Shown here: in pieces, positions 44,215-55,815 of the stretch | Numbering within the stretch: the first letter of the stretch is position 1 | How the letters are laid out: the number at the start of each line of letters is the position of its first letter | Source of the DNA: Macrotis lagotis | Lineage: Eukaryota > Chordata > Mammalia > Peramelemorphia > Peramelidae | Assembly (NCBI RefSeq): GCF_037893015.1 | Contig: NC_133658.1 | Coordinates: forward strand, 638,162,244-638,226,243 | Reading direction: 5' to 3' | Length of the DNA: 64,000 nucleotides | Program-made: the position numbers and the translations under genes | The notes under the pieces: generated by a model | Told to the model about the DNA's origin: nothing | The model's database searches: none | What the model saw: the letters and a program-made list of their open reading frames with translations, nothing else

Positions 44215-45665
44215 ATTACTCCCTGGATAATGCATATAGCCATCATTAAGCTACTACAGTGTATAAAGACAGTAGTTTAGATGCTGGATTTCAAAAGTGG
44301 TGAAAAAAGTTGTTAAGTTCATGGCATTTGCATTTCACTGGGGTTGTAGTATAGTTATGCAAATAAATATATGCAAGATGATTTTAAGAATCAGAGAAAA
44401 CTAACAAATAGACAATCAGGAAACTAGGGAAAGAATGGAAATAAAAATTCTATCTTCCTGGTCCTTATTACATTCTGTCCCTAGTTCAAGTACTATTAAT
44501 TCTACATCTGAAGTCCCAGGACAGAGAAATTATTGTTTTGAAAAGTTATCTTATTGATCAGTCATACAGCTCTCATTTTCTCTTTTGTCTTTTGAGACTC
44601 CTCCTCCCAATGGGTACTTATGATGTAAATATTTCCCTTGCAAGGATAGAGCTTATACAAAAAGATAATAAAAACTAGAACAAAATATGCAATGAAACAA
44701 GTACAGGGTGTTAAGCAAATTCTGATAAAAATATCTACTTTTACTAAGGAAATAAAGAAAGGATTCTTGGAGGATGAATAAAATTTCAATAGAAAATTGG
44801 GTGAAGAAATGGAAGATGAAATTGTGAACTTATTGTGGGGACAGCAAGTGGTCCCATTTCTGTTAGAGAAGAGGGTAATTAATACCAAGTAGAGGTCATC
44901 TCACAAAGAAATTTCATTTGTACAGATTATTTTATATGCATCAACTATCACTCAGCATTTATTAAACACTTACCATGTGTTAGACAATGACATGTCAGAT
45001 TACTTTTTTCTGCTAGCTCTATTCAAATCCCATTCAACCCTGTGTGAGTTATTTTCCCATTCCCTCCAATATATTATCCTTGCTCTCCCACAATTCAAAC
45101 AAAAAGAAAAACTGAAAGTCTATTCATTTCCCCTTTGACATCCTGATGATTTATTATCAGAGTCCCCTCCTCCCTTTCAAGGATATTCTTCTGTATTATA
45201 CTGCCTCCCTCAAAATGATTTTCTAATAAGTAGTAATTTTGTTTTATTTTCTTTGTTCTTCAAGAATTACTTCATTTCTTCTGCCTGTCTCCTGATTTTT
45301 CCATTTTTATAGTTGCTGTTGTTATTATTGTTGATTAACATAGCTTTTTTTCATCCATTGATGGTCTCTTTCACTTACAATATGTGACACTTTTCCTTTC
45401 ATTTACACAAAGGATAAGCTCTTTCATATGACCTCACACTTATATCTTATTCCCCATCTTGGTAATGTTTTGGCAATGAGGCTTCATCCAGGATACAGAC
45501 AAAGGATTAACTTTGAAAATAGGTTATCTAAAATTTCCTAAGTCATAAGGCTGACCAGGTATAATCAACAGGTGGAGGAAGTGGACTTTATATGATTCAA
45601 ATTTCCTTTATCAGGAATGTCAAAGTTCCATCTCATCTGAGCAGGATGGGTTTGGGGAGCATTAA
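44215..45665. other. Mostly unassigned; tiny L2 end near 44950
   Basis: A short antisense L2 terminus ('cagcatttattaaacactta') lies at about 44945-44990. Otherwise no gene or repeat that I can support; 45005-45480 is pyrimidine-rich and could be an old LINE. Confidence 0.4.
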
Positions 45666-45669
45666 GAGT

Positions 45670-45900
45670 TGTGAAGATAATTTCAGTTATCTTCTGGAGG
45701 TAGGGAGACCTGACTTTGAATCTGGCAAAGACGCTTATTAGTTTGTGACCCTGAGGAAGTCACATAATCTCAATTTCCTCATCTACTATTTGAGGTTAAT
45801 AATGGTGCCTGCTTCCTAGGGCTGCTGTGAAGAATAAATTTTAAAATGTATTATATATTGTTCATAAACAAAAACATTAATTATGAACCCAAATATTATG
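45670..45900 (+). mobile_element. MIR/CORE-type SINE
   Basis: 'ggtagggagacctgactttg', 'tgaccctgaggaagtcac', 'caatttcctcatctac', 'cttcctagggctgctgtgaa'. Confidence 0.75.
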
Positions 45901-45929
45901 GTTAAATAAATACAAATAAAAGGCAATAT

Positions 45930-46590
45930 TCATAAATCCTAGCACAGGGCCTTTTTCATCTAAATGTTAGTAATAAAAATAATAGTAAATTTTCTGGTAT
46001 ATAGTAAATGCTTAGTAAATGCTTGTTGATTGATTTTTCTTTCTTTTCAAACTCGACCACTCATTTTATCTCAATTTCTTCTTTCTGCCTGTTCATATGC
46101 ACACTGTCTCTTAGACCTTGGAATAAATTCATCTAACATTTCTAGCTAATTAAATCCTTCTCTTCCTTTAAAATCCAACAAGTTTTACTTCCTTCTTGAA
46201 GCTTTCTTGGGATCTCTCAATCATATAAAATCTTCTTTTATTCTTGAATCTTTCATAATAGTCTGAGTCTTTCCCGTGTACTTTTTATAATCTAACTGGT
46301 ATTATAATAATTATTATTTTTAAAGGCTCTTCCTTTCATTTTTTTTTTAGTTTTTGCAAGGCAATGGGTTAAGTGGCTTGCCCAGGGCCACACAGCTGTG
46401 TAATTATTAAGTGTCTGAGGCTGTATTTGAACTCAGGTACACCTGACTCCAGGGCTGGTACTCTTATCCACTGCTCCACCTTGCCCCTTCTGGTATTATA
46501 ATTATTAATATATCTATAATTCCCTCTGTTAGACTTCAAGTTACTAGAAGGTGGAGATTGTACTTTCTTTTACCATTATCCCTAATATAA
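45930..46590 (+). mobile_element. L2 3' end(s), split by a SINE
   Basis: One L2 terminus at 45930-46040 ('aatgcttgttgattgatttt') is followed by another L2 3' UTR at 46040-46590 ('ctcttcctttaaaatccaac', 'tgttagacttcaagttact'). The SINE at 46340-46487 interrupts the second. Confidence 0.65.
46340..46487 (-). mobile_element. tRNA-derived SINE (~150-bp family)
   Basis: Antisense: poly(T), 'gcaaggcaatgggttaagtg', 'tatttgaactcaggt', head 'ccaccttgcccc'. Confidence 0.9.
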
Positions 46591-46838
46591 TAATAGTTAA
46601 TATTTATATGGAATTTCCTATATGCTAGACACTGCTAAGTATTTTAAAATTATCTAATTTAGTCCTCACAACTAGGAACTAAGTATGATTCTTATATCAA
46701 TTTTAAATTTGAGGAAATTTGAGGCAAAAAGATTTAAATGATTTGCTCAGGTTTATAGCTATTAAGTGTCTGAAACTAAATTTGAACTCAGATCTTCCTT
46801 ACTCCAATTCTGGTATTCTATCTTCTGTACCACCTATA
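46588..46838 (-). mobile_element. MIR/CORE-type SINE
   Basis: Antisense: 'tctaatttagtcctcacaac', 'aaatgatttgctcaggttt', 'aaatttgaactcagatcttc', head 'ctgtaccacct'. Confidence 0.75.
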
Positions 46839-46879
46839 CTTTCTATACAATATTTCTTGTATCATAGTTAATGTTTTAT

Positions 46880-46975
46880 GTCTCTGCTCCTCCCTTATAT
46901 TGCAAATTACATAGGACCCTACCATATATGCTTTAGCTGCTCAAGAAAGTTTAATTAAATTGAAATGAATGGAAC
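46880..46975 (+). mobile_element. L2 3' end remnant
   Basis: 'tgtctctgctcctccctta', 'tatgctttagctgctcaag'; weak L2 3' UTR resemblance. Confidence 0.35.
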
Positions 46976-46979
46976 ACAT

Positions 46980-47838
46980 ATGTAAATGGGTGTTATTAAC
47001 CTAAATAATACTTCCAAGTTAGAAAGAATGCATCAAGAATATCTTTGAATAATACAATTAAGAGCAACACCTGTTATACCACTGAATTCATCCTACCTGG
47101 AAGGAAAAGAAAGAAGAATAATTGGCATTGATCTTTCTAAATTACCAGACTCTCCTTCTGTTAGTAACTTACCTTCTGTCTAATCCTTTCCTCTATACTA
47201 AGAAATATTCATGCACATGGCTAAGTTTGAGTACATTTTTCTTCCCTCCACTTTATTCAACAATTACTCTGTTTTTCCTGGGTCACCTGTCTTAGTGTAC
47301 AAACCCTCCCCCTTCTCATACTTTGATATGTTAGTATGTTACTGACAAATTTCTCTTCAAGCATGCAATATGTAGGTAAAAAATGGACTCATCAGTCTGA
47401 AGGCATTTTGACAACCCTGAAAAAATGAACATATTAATATACTATCACAAAGGAATTCTTAAAAAAATAAAAGCCTTCCTATCATGCCAAGACATCAATT
47501 GTACAAAATATAACAATGTGATTTACTTTCCTTTTATTCATAGTATGGGGGATGTATTATACCCATTTCCTACTGTTTGCTATTTAGATAAATATACAAA
47601 AGTAGTTTGGTTTTTAAAGCACATAGTTTTATTTTATGCATTTGCATTTGGCTACTGCATACTTATTTCTAGCTTTATAAACCTACTTCTCTGTTTATAA
47701 AAAGATGGTTATTATGGAAAATATTGTTTTGGAGTCAGGATGAAATTTTATTTTTGCTGAGCTAGAACACTAAAATTCAATAGAACTATGCAATTAAAAA
47801 TAATTTTTGCTGACTGCATTAAATAGGAAAAGCAACAC
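46980..47838. other. No recognisable feature
   Basis: The 91-codon open run at 47425-47700 is hydrophobic and AT-driven, with no family resemblance. Confidence 0.4.
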
Positions 47839-47839
47839 T

Positions 47840-48205
47840 TATAGAGAAAGAACAATTGGGCCATGGGGAGATAGACCTAAAACTAATTGGAAACTAAATA
47901 ACCTCATTCTAAAGAATGAGTGGATAAAACAACAAATCATTAAATGAATTAATGATTTCATCCTAGGTAATGACAATAATGTGACAATATCCCAAAACTT
48001 ATGGAATACAGCCAAGGCAGTTGTCACAGGATATATTATATCTTTAAATGCTTATGCGTATAAATTGGAGAAAGAGGAAATCAATGAGCTAAACATGGTA
48101 CTAAAATGATTAGAGAAAGAACAAATAAAACCCCCCAATTAAATACCAAATTAGAAATCCTAAAAATTAAAGGATAAAATAAAATTGCAAGTAAGAAAAA
48201 TTTGA
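47840..48205 (+). mobile_element. L1 ORF2 internal fragment
   Basis: 'aatgagtggataaaacaaca', 'aatgacaataatgtgacaat', 'ggagaaagaggaaatcaatg' and 'ccaattaaataccaaattag' match the ORF2 region between endonuclease and reverse transcriptase. Plus strand, unlike the big L1 blocks to the left. Confidence 0.75.
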
Positions 48206-48239
48206 GAAACCTCTTAAAAGAAATCATATCTACAAAACC

Positions 48240-49265
48240 CAGAAAGAGCAACTAGGAGAAGAAGAGCTACCTGAAGTTTTGTCCTATGGGATTGTTGGCG
48301 AGCCAGGCACAGAGTTCAGACTCTGCTGGGAGCATAGGACAGGGTCAGAGCCTGAGAGCTTAACTAGCAAAATGGATGGGATGGAATACATCCTGAAAGC
48401 CTAAAAGCGGGAGAAGCCTGATTGGCCATGGGGTTGTAGGCCAACTAGGGATCAGAAGCATTGGTTGTGGCACTGACTATCTGTAACTTGCCTGAAGAGC
48501 AAGGTCTAGACCTCAATTAGTCAAATAGAAAACTCTTTCAAAAATAGAATTGACCGATTGTAAAAGGAGTTGCAAAAAGTAAAGGAAGAAAATTCTTCTC
48601 TAAAAAAAATGGAGGTTGTGCAAACTAATGACTTCATGAGACAGCAAGAGTCAGTTAAACAAAACCAAAAATTTGAAAAAACACAAGAAAATGTAAAATA
48701 CCTTATCAGCAAAACCACTGATCTCGAAAACAGATCAAGAAGTGACAACCTGAGAATTATCAGTCTTCCTGATTGAAGGGAAAAAAAAAGCCTGGACTTA
48801 AATATTATAAGATTCAGTGATGGAAAATTGCCCTGATATCATGGAACCAGAGGGCAAAATCATTATTGAAAGAATATATCAATCACCTCCAGAAAGAGAT
48901 GCTAAAATCAAAACATCAAGAAATGTTGCGGCCAAATTCTAGAACTATCAGATAAAAGAGAAAATCCTGCAAGCAGCTTGAAAGAAACAATTTAGATACC
49001 AAGGAGCCACAGTAAGGTTTACACATGAACTGGTTGCATCAAAATTAAGGGATCGAAGGATCTGGAATGAGATATTCTGAAAAGCAAGGGAGCTTTCCTT
49101 GGAATGCAGCCAAGAATCCATTACCCAGCAAAGCTGAGCCTTCTCTTCCAGTGGAAATGATGGATATTTAACAAAATGGAAGATTTCCAATATTTCCTGA
49201 TGAAAAAACCAGTGCTTAATAGAAAATTTGGTCATCAACCAGGAGGCTCAAGAGACACATGAAAT

Positions 49266-49301
<36 letters not shown>

Positions 49302-50040
49302 CATAAAGGAAAAGAAAACTGCTATCCAATAAGATGAAATTGACTATATCTCCTCCTGGGAGAAAAATTCTCACAACTCTTGGGAATTATAACTCTGTTA
49401 GAGAGAATATACTTAGCCAGAAGTGATGGACACTCATGACTTTTCTGCGACTCAGATAGAATGATTTAAAAACAATACTTTCTTAAAAAAGGATAACAGT
49501 AAGGAGATGGGAAGATGGAGGAGACTGAATGGTATAAACCTCATTAAATTAAAAGTTACAAAAGACCTATTGTAATAGAGGAGAAGAAGGGAGGAACTGA
49601 AAACCACCTGAATCTTTCTCTCATGAAACTTGGCTTACACAAACACTCAGTTAAGTTAAGAAACTTATCTTACCTTTCAAATATTAAAAGGGGAAAGGGG
49701 GAGGGAGAGAAGACAGGGGAGGGGGAGAAAAAGAGGAACTAAGGAATGGAAGGAAGAAGGGGAAAAAGGAAAGGGAAAAGAAAGGGGAGGGGGTTGATGT
49801 AGGAGGGCAAACACATTGAAGGTGGTGGTATTCAGAAACAAAAGAGAGGGGAATCTGGATAAAGGTAAAAAATACAAACAGAGGGAAAATAGCTTGGAGC
49901 ATAAGAAAAAGTTGGTAATTATACCATGAAAACAAAGTAAAGACTAACAGACTACCTTCTGTGGGGAGGGGGGACAGAAGGAAGATTGAGGGGGGGAAAT
50001 TGTAAAACTCAAAATAAATAAAATCTTAAAGAAAAAAAGA
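48240..50040 (+). mobile_element. Half-L1-like element (5' UTR, ORF1, 3' UTR)
   Basis: A GC-richer 5' region (48250-48500), then an ORF1 remnant whose open piece (48570-48776) reads 'RQQESVKQNQKFEKTQENVK' and 'DLENRSRSDNLRIISLPD', then ORF1 C-terminal-like coding, then a purine-rich 3' UTR ending 'ttgtaaaactcaaaataaat'. No ORF2 is present, which is the layout of half-L1 (HAL1) elements. A 32-base A run sits after the ORF1 part at 49269-49300. Not intact. Confidence 0.65.
49269..49300 (+). repeat. Uninterrupted A32 tract
   Basis: Thirty-two A in a row between ORF1-derived sequence and the 3' UTR-like part. Confidence 0.95.
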
Positions 50041-50120
50041 TTATCAGACTACCTTCTGTGGGGGTGGGGGAGGGAAGTGAGATTACAAGAAAAATTATAA
50101 AATTAAAAAATAAATTTTAA
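50041..50120 (+). mobile_element. Second copy of the half-L1 3' terminus
   Basis: 'cagactaccttctgtggggg' to 'aattataaaattaaaaaata' repeats the end of the preceding element (49950-50036), either as a tandem duplication or a second 5'-truncated insertion at the tail. Confidence 0.7.
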
Positions 50121-50169
50121 AATATGCACATCAAAAAAAGTTGTTTTGGCAAAGGTTTCTGTCCATAAG

Positions 50170-50787
50170 AAAAAAAAATTTTCAAGGAAAGTTCTTATGA
50201 TATTCTAGAGCAAGAAGGTAAAATAGAAATTAAAAGAATTCATTGAAAATCTCCTGAAAGAGATCCCAAATAGAAAAGTCTTAGGAATATGAAAGTCAAA
50301 TTCCAGAGCTCCCAGCTCAAGGTGAAAATATTGCAAGCAATCAGACAGAAACAATTCTACTGTCATAGAATCATATTCAGGATAAAACAATATTTAAAGT
50401 GGCTTACATTAATGGATAGACTATTCCAGAAGACAAAGAGCTAGTAATACCATGAAAAATCACTAACAAGCTAAATTAAGCATATTCTTTCAGGGGAAAA
50501 ATGGGCATTTAATAAAATAGGAAACATTCCAAATTTTCTGATAAAAAATAAGAGTTGAACAGAAAATTTTATCTTCGAATGTAAGATTCAAGTAAAACAT
50601 AAAAAGTAATCATAAGAAACTTATAGAAAATGATAAGGAAAGGAAGATCATAAGGAACTTAATAAGATTAAACTGTTTACATTCTTCCATGGAGGGTGAT
50701 ACAGATAACTCATGAGAACTTTCTCATTGTTAGGGAAGTAAGAAGGAGCAAATATAGACAGAGGTCACAGGTTTGTGAGTTGAATAT

Positions 50788-50790
<3 letters not shown>
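50170..50790 (+). mobile_element. Second half-L1-like copy, ORF1 3' half
   Basis: 'aagtcaaattccagagctcc', 'aaaatattgcaagcaatcag', 'acagaaacaattctactgtc' parallel 48930-49260 block for block; then 'aactgtttacattcttccat'. More diverged than the first. Confidence 0.65.

Positions 50791-50794
<4 letters not shown>

Positions 50795-50828
<34 letters not shown>
50795..50828. repeat. (TA)n microsatellite
   Basis: About 17 TA units. Confidence 0.95.
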
Positions 50829-50832
<4 letters not shown>

Positions 50833-50844
50833 TCAGCTAGGGGA

Positions 50845-51130
50845 GTGACTAAACAAATTATTGCACATGGATGCAATGGATTGATATTGTATAATAAGTA
50901 ATGATGAAAGTGACAAATTCAGAGAACCCTTGAAAAACTTATATGAACTAATGCACATTGAAAAAGCAGAACCAAGAGAAACATTTATATAATTTCCAAA
51001 AGATTGTAAAAGAAAACAACTCTGAAAACTTAAGAATTCTGATCAACACAATGGCCAATTATGACTCTAGAATACTAATAATGATACTAATCTCTTGATA
51101 GAAAAGTGTATTAGCTTTTATTTTATTGAA
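50845..51130 (+). mobile_element. L1 3' UTR fragment, plus strand
   Basis: 'tatgaactaatgcacattga', 'agcagaaccaagagaaacat' and 'tcaacacaatggccaattat' are the sense versions of the L1 3' UTR landmarks seen in antisense near 2.6 and 39 kb. Confidence 0.7.
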
Positions 51131-51636
51131 GAGATTTTATTTGCAGGTGAGGATGGTTAAAAATAATATAATATAAGTTAATATAATATTAATACAAGAC
51201 AAGAACAAACTGGATAATAGATTTGCGATTTCATGTACACCACATAACTCACCCTTCCATGAATAATACTTCAGTAATAATCTTTGTGAGCAATGATTGA
51301 ATTCACTGAAGCCTCTGTGAAGATAAGCTCAAAGGGTTCATTTCATAAAGAATATTCCTCAATTTCTGGACAGCTTTTAGACTTTCATGAGGAACTCAGT
51401 CTCAGATTGATGACTTATGGAGTAGCTTGCACCAGGTCATCCCAAAACATGTTCCATATGTGCATATTGTTTCCCACATTTAAATAATTATACACAAAAT
51501 TAAATATGCAGTATAGTAGTATATACAAATAAATTTATACTTTAATATATTTTTGATCTCATTAAAATGGGAACTCTCTCTAGTATTAAAGAGCCCTACT
51601 CATCTAAATCTAACCATTCTGTGAGACTCTTTCTCA
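51131..51636. other. No recognisable feature
   Basis: AT-rich; nothing I can name. Confidence 0.4.
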
Positions 51637-51641
51637 TATTC

Positions 51642-51646
<5 letters not shown>

Positions 51647-51733
<87 letters not shown>
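51647..51733. repeat. (TC)n microsatellite
   Basis: Over 40 uninterrupted TC units next to a SINE tail; gives long Ser-Leu frames of no meaning. Confidence 0.97.
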
Positions 51734-51737
<4 letters not shown>

Positions 51738-51741
51738 ATTT

Positions 51742-51886
51742 CAGTTATTGCAAGGCAATGGGGTCAAGTGACTTGCTCAAGGTCACACAGCTAAGAAAAT
51801 TTTAAATGTCTGAGGTCAAATTTGAACTCAGATCTTCTTGACTCCAGGGCTGGAGCTCTATTTCACTGCACCATCTAGCTACCCCC
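51742..51886 (-). mobile_element. tRNA-derived SINE (~150-bp family)
   Basis: Antisense: 'gcaaggcaatggggtcaag', 'aaatttgaactcagatc', head 'accatctagctaccccc'. Confidence 0.9.
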
Positions 51887-51889
51887 TTG

Positions 51890-52310
51890 CTCATGTTTTC
51901 TTACAAATTCTTGGGGATTCATTCAAAATACTCTATACCTCTAAGAATTTGATGTTGAATCTTTGAAGCGTAGTATCTCTCATCAGTGTATGCTGTACTC
52001 AACCAGCTCCTTTCCCCTCCAAAAAGTTGTAATCTAATGCCTCCTTATGGCATTTTAGGAATTTGTAAAATCAATATAGAAATGCAGGCCAGTATTAACT
52101 TGAAGAAGTGTCTTCAAGTACAATCTTGACAACAATCTATGTAAACATTCTAAGGACAAGCATACCAAATTATAGAGAAGCACATTATCTGTCAGATAGC
52201 CAGTTAGTAATGAAATCTTTAGCCATGAAATAGTCATGTGCACATTTGAGTATTTTCATGTGAATTCATTCATTGAAATGCCTATAGCAAAGATCCTCAC
52301 CGTCTATATA
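51890..52310. other. No recognisable feature
   Basis: Single-copy-looking DNA between two SINEs. Confidence 0.4.
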
Positions 52311-52316
52311 TGAGTC

Positions 52317-52460
52317 TTTTTTTTAATTTAAGGAAATGGGGTTAAATGACTTGCCCAAGTCACATGCTAGGTAATTATTAAATGTCTGAGGCTGGATTTG
52401 AACTCAGGTTCCCCTGACTCCAGGGACAATGCATTATTCACTGCTTCACTTAGCTGCCCT
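52317..52460 (-). mobile_element. tRNA-derived SINE (~150-bp family)
   Basis: Antisense: 'aaatggggttaaatgacttg', 'ggatttgaactcaggttc', head 'cacttagctgccc'. Confidence 0.9.
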
Positions 52461-52950
52461 CTCTCTCTCTGCATCTTTTGTGCATATCCTCTTACAATTA
52501 CTATGCAGGGGCTCCATTCTGCATACTCCAGGTCTACCAAGAATTCATGATATCATATAGATAATATTGAATCATAATGTCCAAAATACTACTCTTAAGC
52601 CATAAATACCTCAGTTTCAGATATAATTTAGGGATACAAAGGTTTAAAAAATGACCCTGACCTCATATAAAATAGGAGATGATTTAAAATATAAACAAAT
52701 GATCATAATGTAAGATAGAATGTGATTGAAAAAATGAGAATTACAAACAAATCATTGTATGGAACTTTGAGGAACAGTAAGCACTTTTATGGAGGAGGAG
52801 GATAAGGAGATCCTTGAGGCCCTTAGTGATAATGATGTAAAAAATGGACAATAAAAAAGAAAAAATCCTTGACACATCATTTTAAAAATGAAAAGAAGTG
52901 CTCCACATTACCTAGTTGTAATAGAGAGCCACAGACAAGCAAAACAATGT
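52461..52950. other. Unassigned; possible old L2 3' UTR
   Basis: 'agggatacaaaggtttaaaa' and 'gaccctgacctcatataaaa' hint at an antisense L2 3' UTR at 52620-52800, too weak to call. Confidence 0.3.
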
Positions 52951-52959
52951 GGATATTAT

Positions 52960-53705
52960 TATGGTAAATTAGAGTTGGGCTGAGCCTAGAAGGCAGAGAG
53001 GGATTCTGAGAGTCAGTGATAAGGAAGAATTCATTTAAGAGAATGGAATTTATAAACTAAAGGTCAGTGAGCTTAACTTTGATTCTTGAAAAAAAAATTT
53101 AGAATGTATTTTCAAAGACAAGGTGACTACAAGGAGCCAGGAAGTTTTCGTGAATAACAAATTACCTTCATCTCAAATCAAATTACTTCCCTTTTTTTGA
53201 TAAAATTCCTTAATTCAATTAAGGATTTACACATATAAGATTTTTGGTAAAACATTTGACAGATTCTCACGCTATTCTTGTGGGAAAAAACAGAAAGAGA
53301 GGTATAGACTAGATGGTAGATGGACCCACAATTTGTTGACTTACCAGTTTAAAAAAAAGTAGTGATTGTATATCAAATTCAAAGTAAATCTTGAATAAAG
53401 TACCATATTTTTGGTCCTGTGATCCTTGACATTTCTTATATCAATGCTATGGATAAAACATTGATGACATTTCTATGATATTTGCAGATGACACAAAACT
53501 GGGAAGGATAGTTAATACATTGTATAACAGAATCTGAACATACACATACACATATACATATATAGGGAGTAGACTTATAGGGCTGAATTTAGTAAGGTGA
53601 AGTTTAGTCAATATAAATATGATATCTTACCCTTGGACTGAAAAGATTAACTTCACAAACTTGGATTTTGAGACAGACTTAGCTAAACTGTAACTAATCT
53701 AAAAA
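52960..53705 (+). mobile_element. L3/CR1-type LINE, reverse transcriptase region
   Basis: Order of L3 landmarks: 'ggtaaaacatttgacagatt' (K-x-F-D, A-motif side), 'ctattcttgtgggaaaaaa', 'ttgcagatgacacaaaactg' (F-A-D-D-T-K-L, the catalytic box, still readable), 'gggctgaatttagtaaggtg'. Continues at 55190 beyond an L2 block. Confidence 0.8.
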
Positions 53706-53712
53706 TAATATG

Positions 53713-55130
53713 ATGCTTTCTCTTGATTGTGAGCTCCATTGGAAGAATAAAGAACTCCATTCTTTAATCAGCTTTGTAGGATCTATATCCTGCACCTAAC
53801 CATGGGTACTTTGGTATGAATTTATGTCTTCTTTCCCTTCCTTTTTTCTCCATGGTTTATAAGTGACCAGTGATTCATTTATTGTCTTGATCAAATGACT
53901 CCCAAATCTATAAATTAAACCTCAGTCAAACTCCAGTATGTCCTCCATTATTGAATGCCTGCTGAGCAATTCAACCTGGATGTACTGAAAACATGGCCAA
54001 AATGTGGTGCATTACCTTCCTTGAAACCCATTATCACTTTCACACTTCTCTGTTTTTATTGAGTATATGATTTTCCTTCCAAAGCAAAAATTCAGTATTT
54101 TCGATATTCCCAATTCTCTTCCCTACAACCCATATTCAGTCAGTCAAAAAATCTTATCAATTCTAAATCAACAATATATTGCACATTTATTATCTTCTCT
54201 CTATTCACACTGTATCATCTTAGTAAGGTATTCATCACAGTTATTCATCTTCTACTCCCCAATTTATTAATTTGTTTGTTTCCTCTGCAAGAAGTCATTC
54301 TCTCTCTCATTGTTCCTTATCAACCTTAATCATGGAATGGATATTATTTGTGTCAAACTAAGGTATGAGAAAGATCTTAACTTAAAAAGGCCAAAGTCTC
54401 ACACTGCATCAGGGTCATCACCAGTTGTCCTGATCCATATCTGACTACTAGATCCAGATTGTGCTGAAGGAGAAAGTGAAGATGGCGACTTTGCACAGCA
54501 CCCCATCACTCAAAGACAAGTCACTTGTATGTCATGATTATAACCTCCCTGATGTCATGATCCTCTTTGAGAACAAAGGACAAACAACAACTTCCTGTCA
54601 ACTTATGAAACCCTTCCAAATTGTGTTCCCAATTTGTAATCGCCTTTCTTCAGTCTTCCTCCATTATTCACCCTGATGTCAAAATAACCCTCTGATGCTT
54701 AGGTCTAACCATGTCATTCTCATACTTTCAGATCTTCAGGAATTCCTTATTACATCTAGAATAAATATAAACTATTCAACCTGAAATTTAAATATCCTCA
54801 CACCTAGGTACAATTCATTCTTTCTGACTTTTTAATTACTTCCTTTCACATACTATATTCTAGCAAAACTAGAATGCTACTTACCCTTACTCAACTCAAT
54901 ATTGCATCTCTCTCCTCAATACTTTTGTATACTCCTTTATCACCTCTGCCATTTAGAATATCTGGTACCTCTTACAGAAAGTTTTCATAATTTTCCTCAG
55001 CAATATTTGTTCATTTCATCCTTAAATTATCTTGTTTTATTGTCCATGTGTTGAAGACCTCAGAAGAATGCAAGGTCCTTGATTGTAGAAAATATTTTTT
55101 GAAGAAAATATTTAATAAATGATGAATATA
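53713..55130 (+). mobile_element. L2 copies inserted in the L3
   Basis: An L2 3' end at 53713-53812 ('ttgattgtgagctccattgg') is followed by an L2 ORF2 piece from 53870 ('caaatctataaattaaacct', 'tcaacctggatgtactgaaa') to an L2 terminus near 55125 ('atatttaataaatgatgaat'). Interrupted by the SINE at 54330-54595. Confidence 0.65.
54330..54595 (+). mobile_element. SINE/LINE 3' region with the RTE-like tail (third copy)
   Basis: 'tgctgaaggagaaagtgaag', 'ctttgcacagcaccccatca', 'cctgatgtcatgatcctctt' and end 'acaaaggacaaacaacaac'. Upstream 'cagggtcatcaccagttgtc' matches the minus-strand element at 43.4 kb rather than a tRNA head, so this copy looks more LINE-like than the one at 43915. Confidence 0.65.
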
Positions 55131-55189
55131 TCAATGAGACATGAGAATCTAGAATGTGAATATAATCTTACACTGCACTGAGAGCACTA

Positions 55190-55815
55190 AACAAATGGGT
55201 ATTGTATCTTTGTCAGATAATATATGAACTATTGTGTTCTAATCTGGAATCCATGTATTAGGAAAGACATTTATAAACTAAAGAATGCCCAGAAATGATT
55301 GACCAAACTAGGGACAAGACTTAGAATAATATCCTTTGGGAATTGACAGAGGGTAGATTGAGCCTGGAGAAGATAGGACTTGATAGAAGCAAGTGTGTTA
55401 TTTAAAATATACTATAAGGGCAGCTAGGTGGTGCAGTGGATAGAGCACCGGCCTTGGAGTCAGGAGTACCTGGGTTCAAATTCAACCTCAGACACTTAAT
55501 AATTACCTAGTTGAATGGCCTTGTGCAAGCCACATAACCCCATTGCCTTGAAAAATCTAAAAAAAGAATTAAAAAATAAAAATTACAATAAAATATTCTA
55601 TAGAGATATTAGTTGAAAAGAGGCAAAGTTAGGCTTGATGTAGGATTTCTTAGTGATCTCCCTTGAAAGATAAACATTTGTCCTTGTTGGAGGTTGTTAA
55701 GCAAAGATTTCATGACTGCTTTGGGTATGTGGTAGAGAAAATTCTTGCTCACATAATAACTAATCTCTAAATCAACTCTGTTATTCTCTAAAAATCTGAT
55801 CTTAGGAAAGTGAAT
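55190..55815 (+). mobile_element. L3/CR1-type LINE 3' region
   Basis: 'attgtgttctaatctggaat', 'aggaaagacatttataaact', then after the SINE 'aaagttaggcttgatgtagg', 'ggttgttaagcaaagatttc'. Same strand and continuous order with 52960-53705. Confidence 0.75.
55417..55589 (+). mobile_element. tRNA-derived SINE, little diverged
   Basis: Head 'agggcagctaggtggtgcag', B box 'gggttcaaattcaacc', A-rich tail. Target-site duplication AAAATATACTATA (55404-55416) and AAAATATTCTATA (55590-55602), one mismatch in 13. Sits in the L3. Confidence 0.94.

Noticed and set aside
44350-44365. ATGCAAAT octamer (POU-type site)
   Set aside because: A single 8-base match in AT-rich DNA without other promoter features is expected by chance.
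47425-47700. 91-codon hydrophobic open frame, membrane-protein-like
   Set aside because: AT-rich composition alone gives such runs of F/I/L/Y; no homologous motif or gene structure around it.
49677-49935. Phe/Pro/Ser-rich open frames on the minus strand
   Set aside because: Antisense translation of the purine-rich half-L1 3' UTR.
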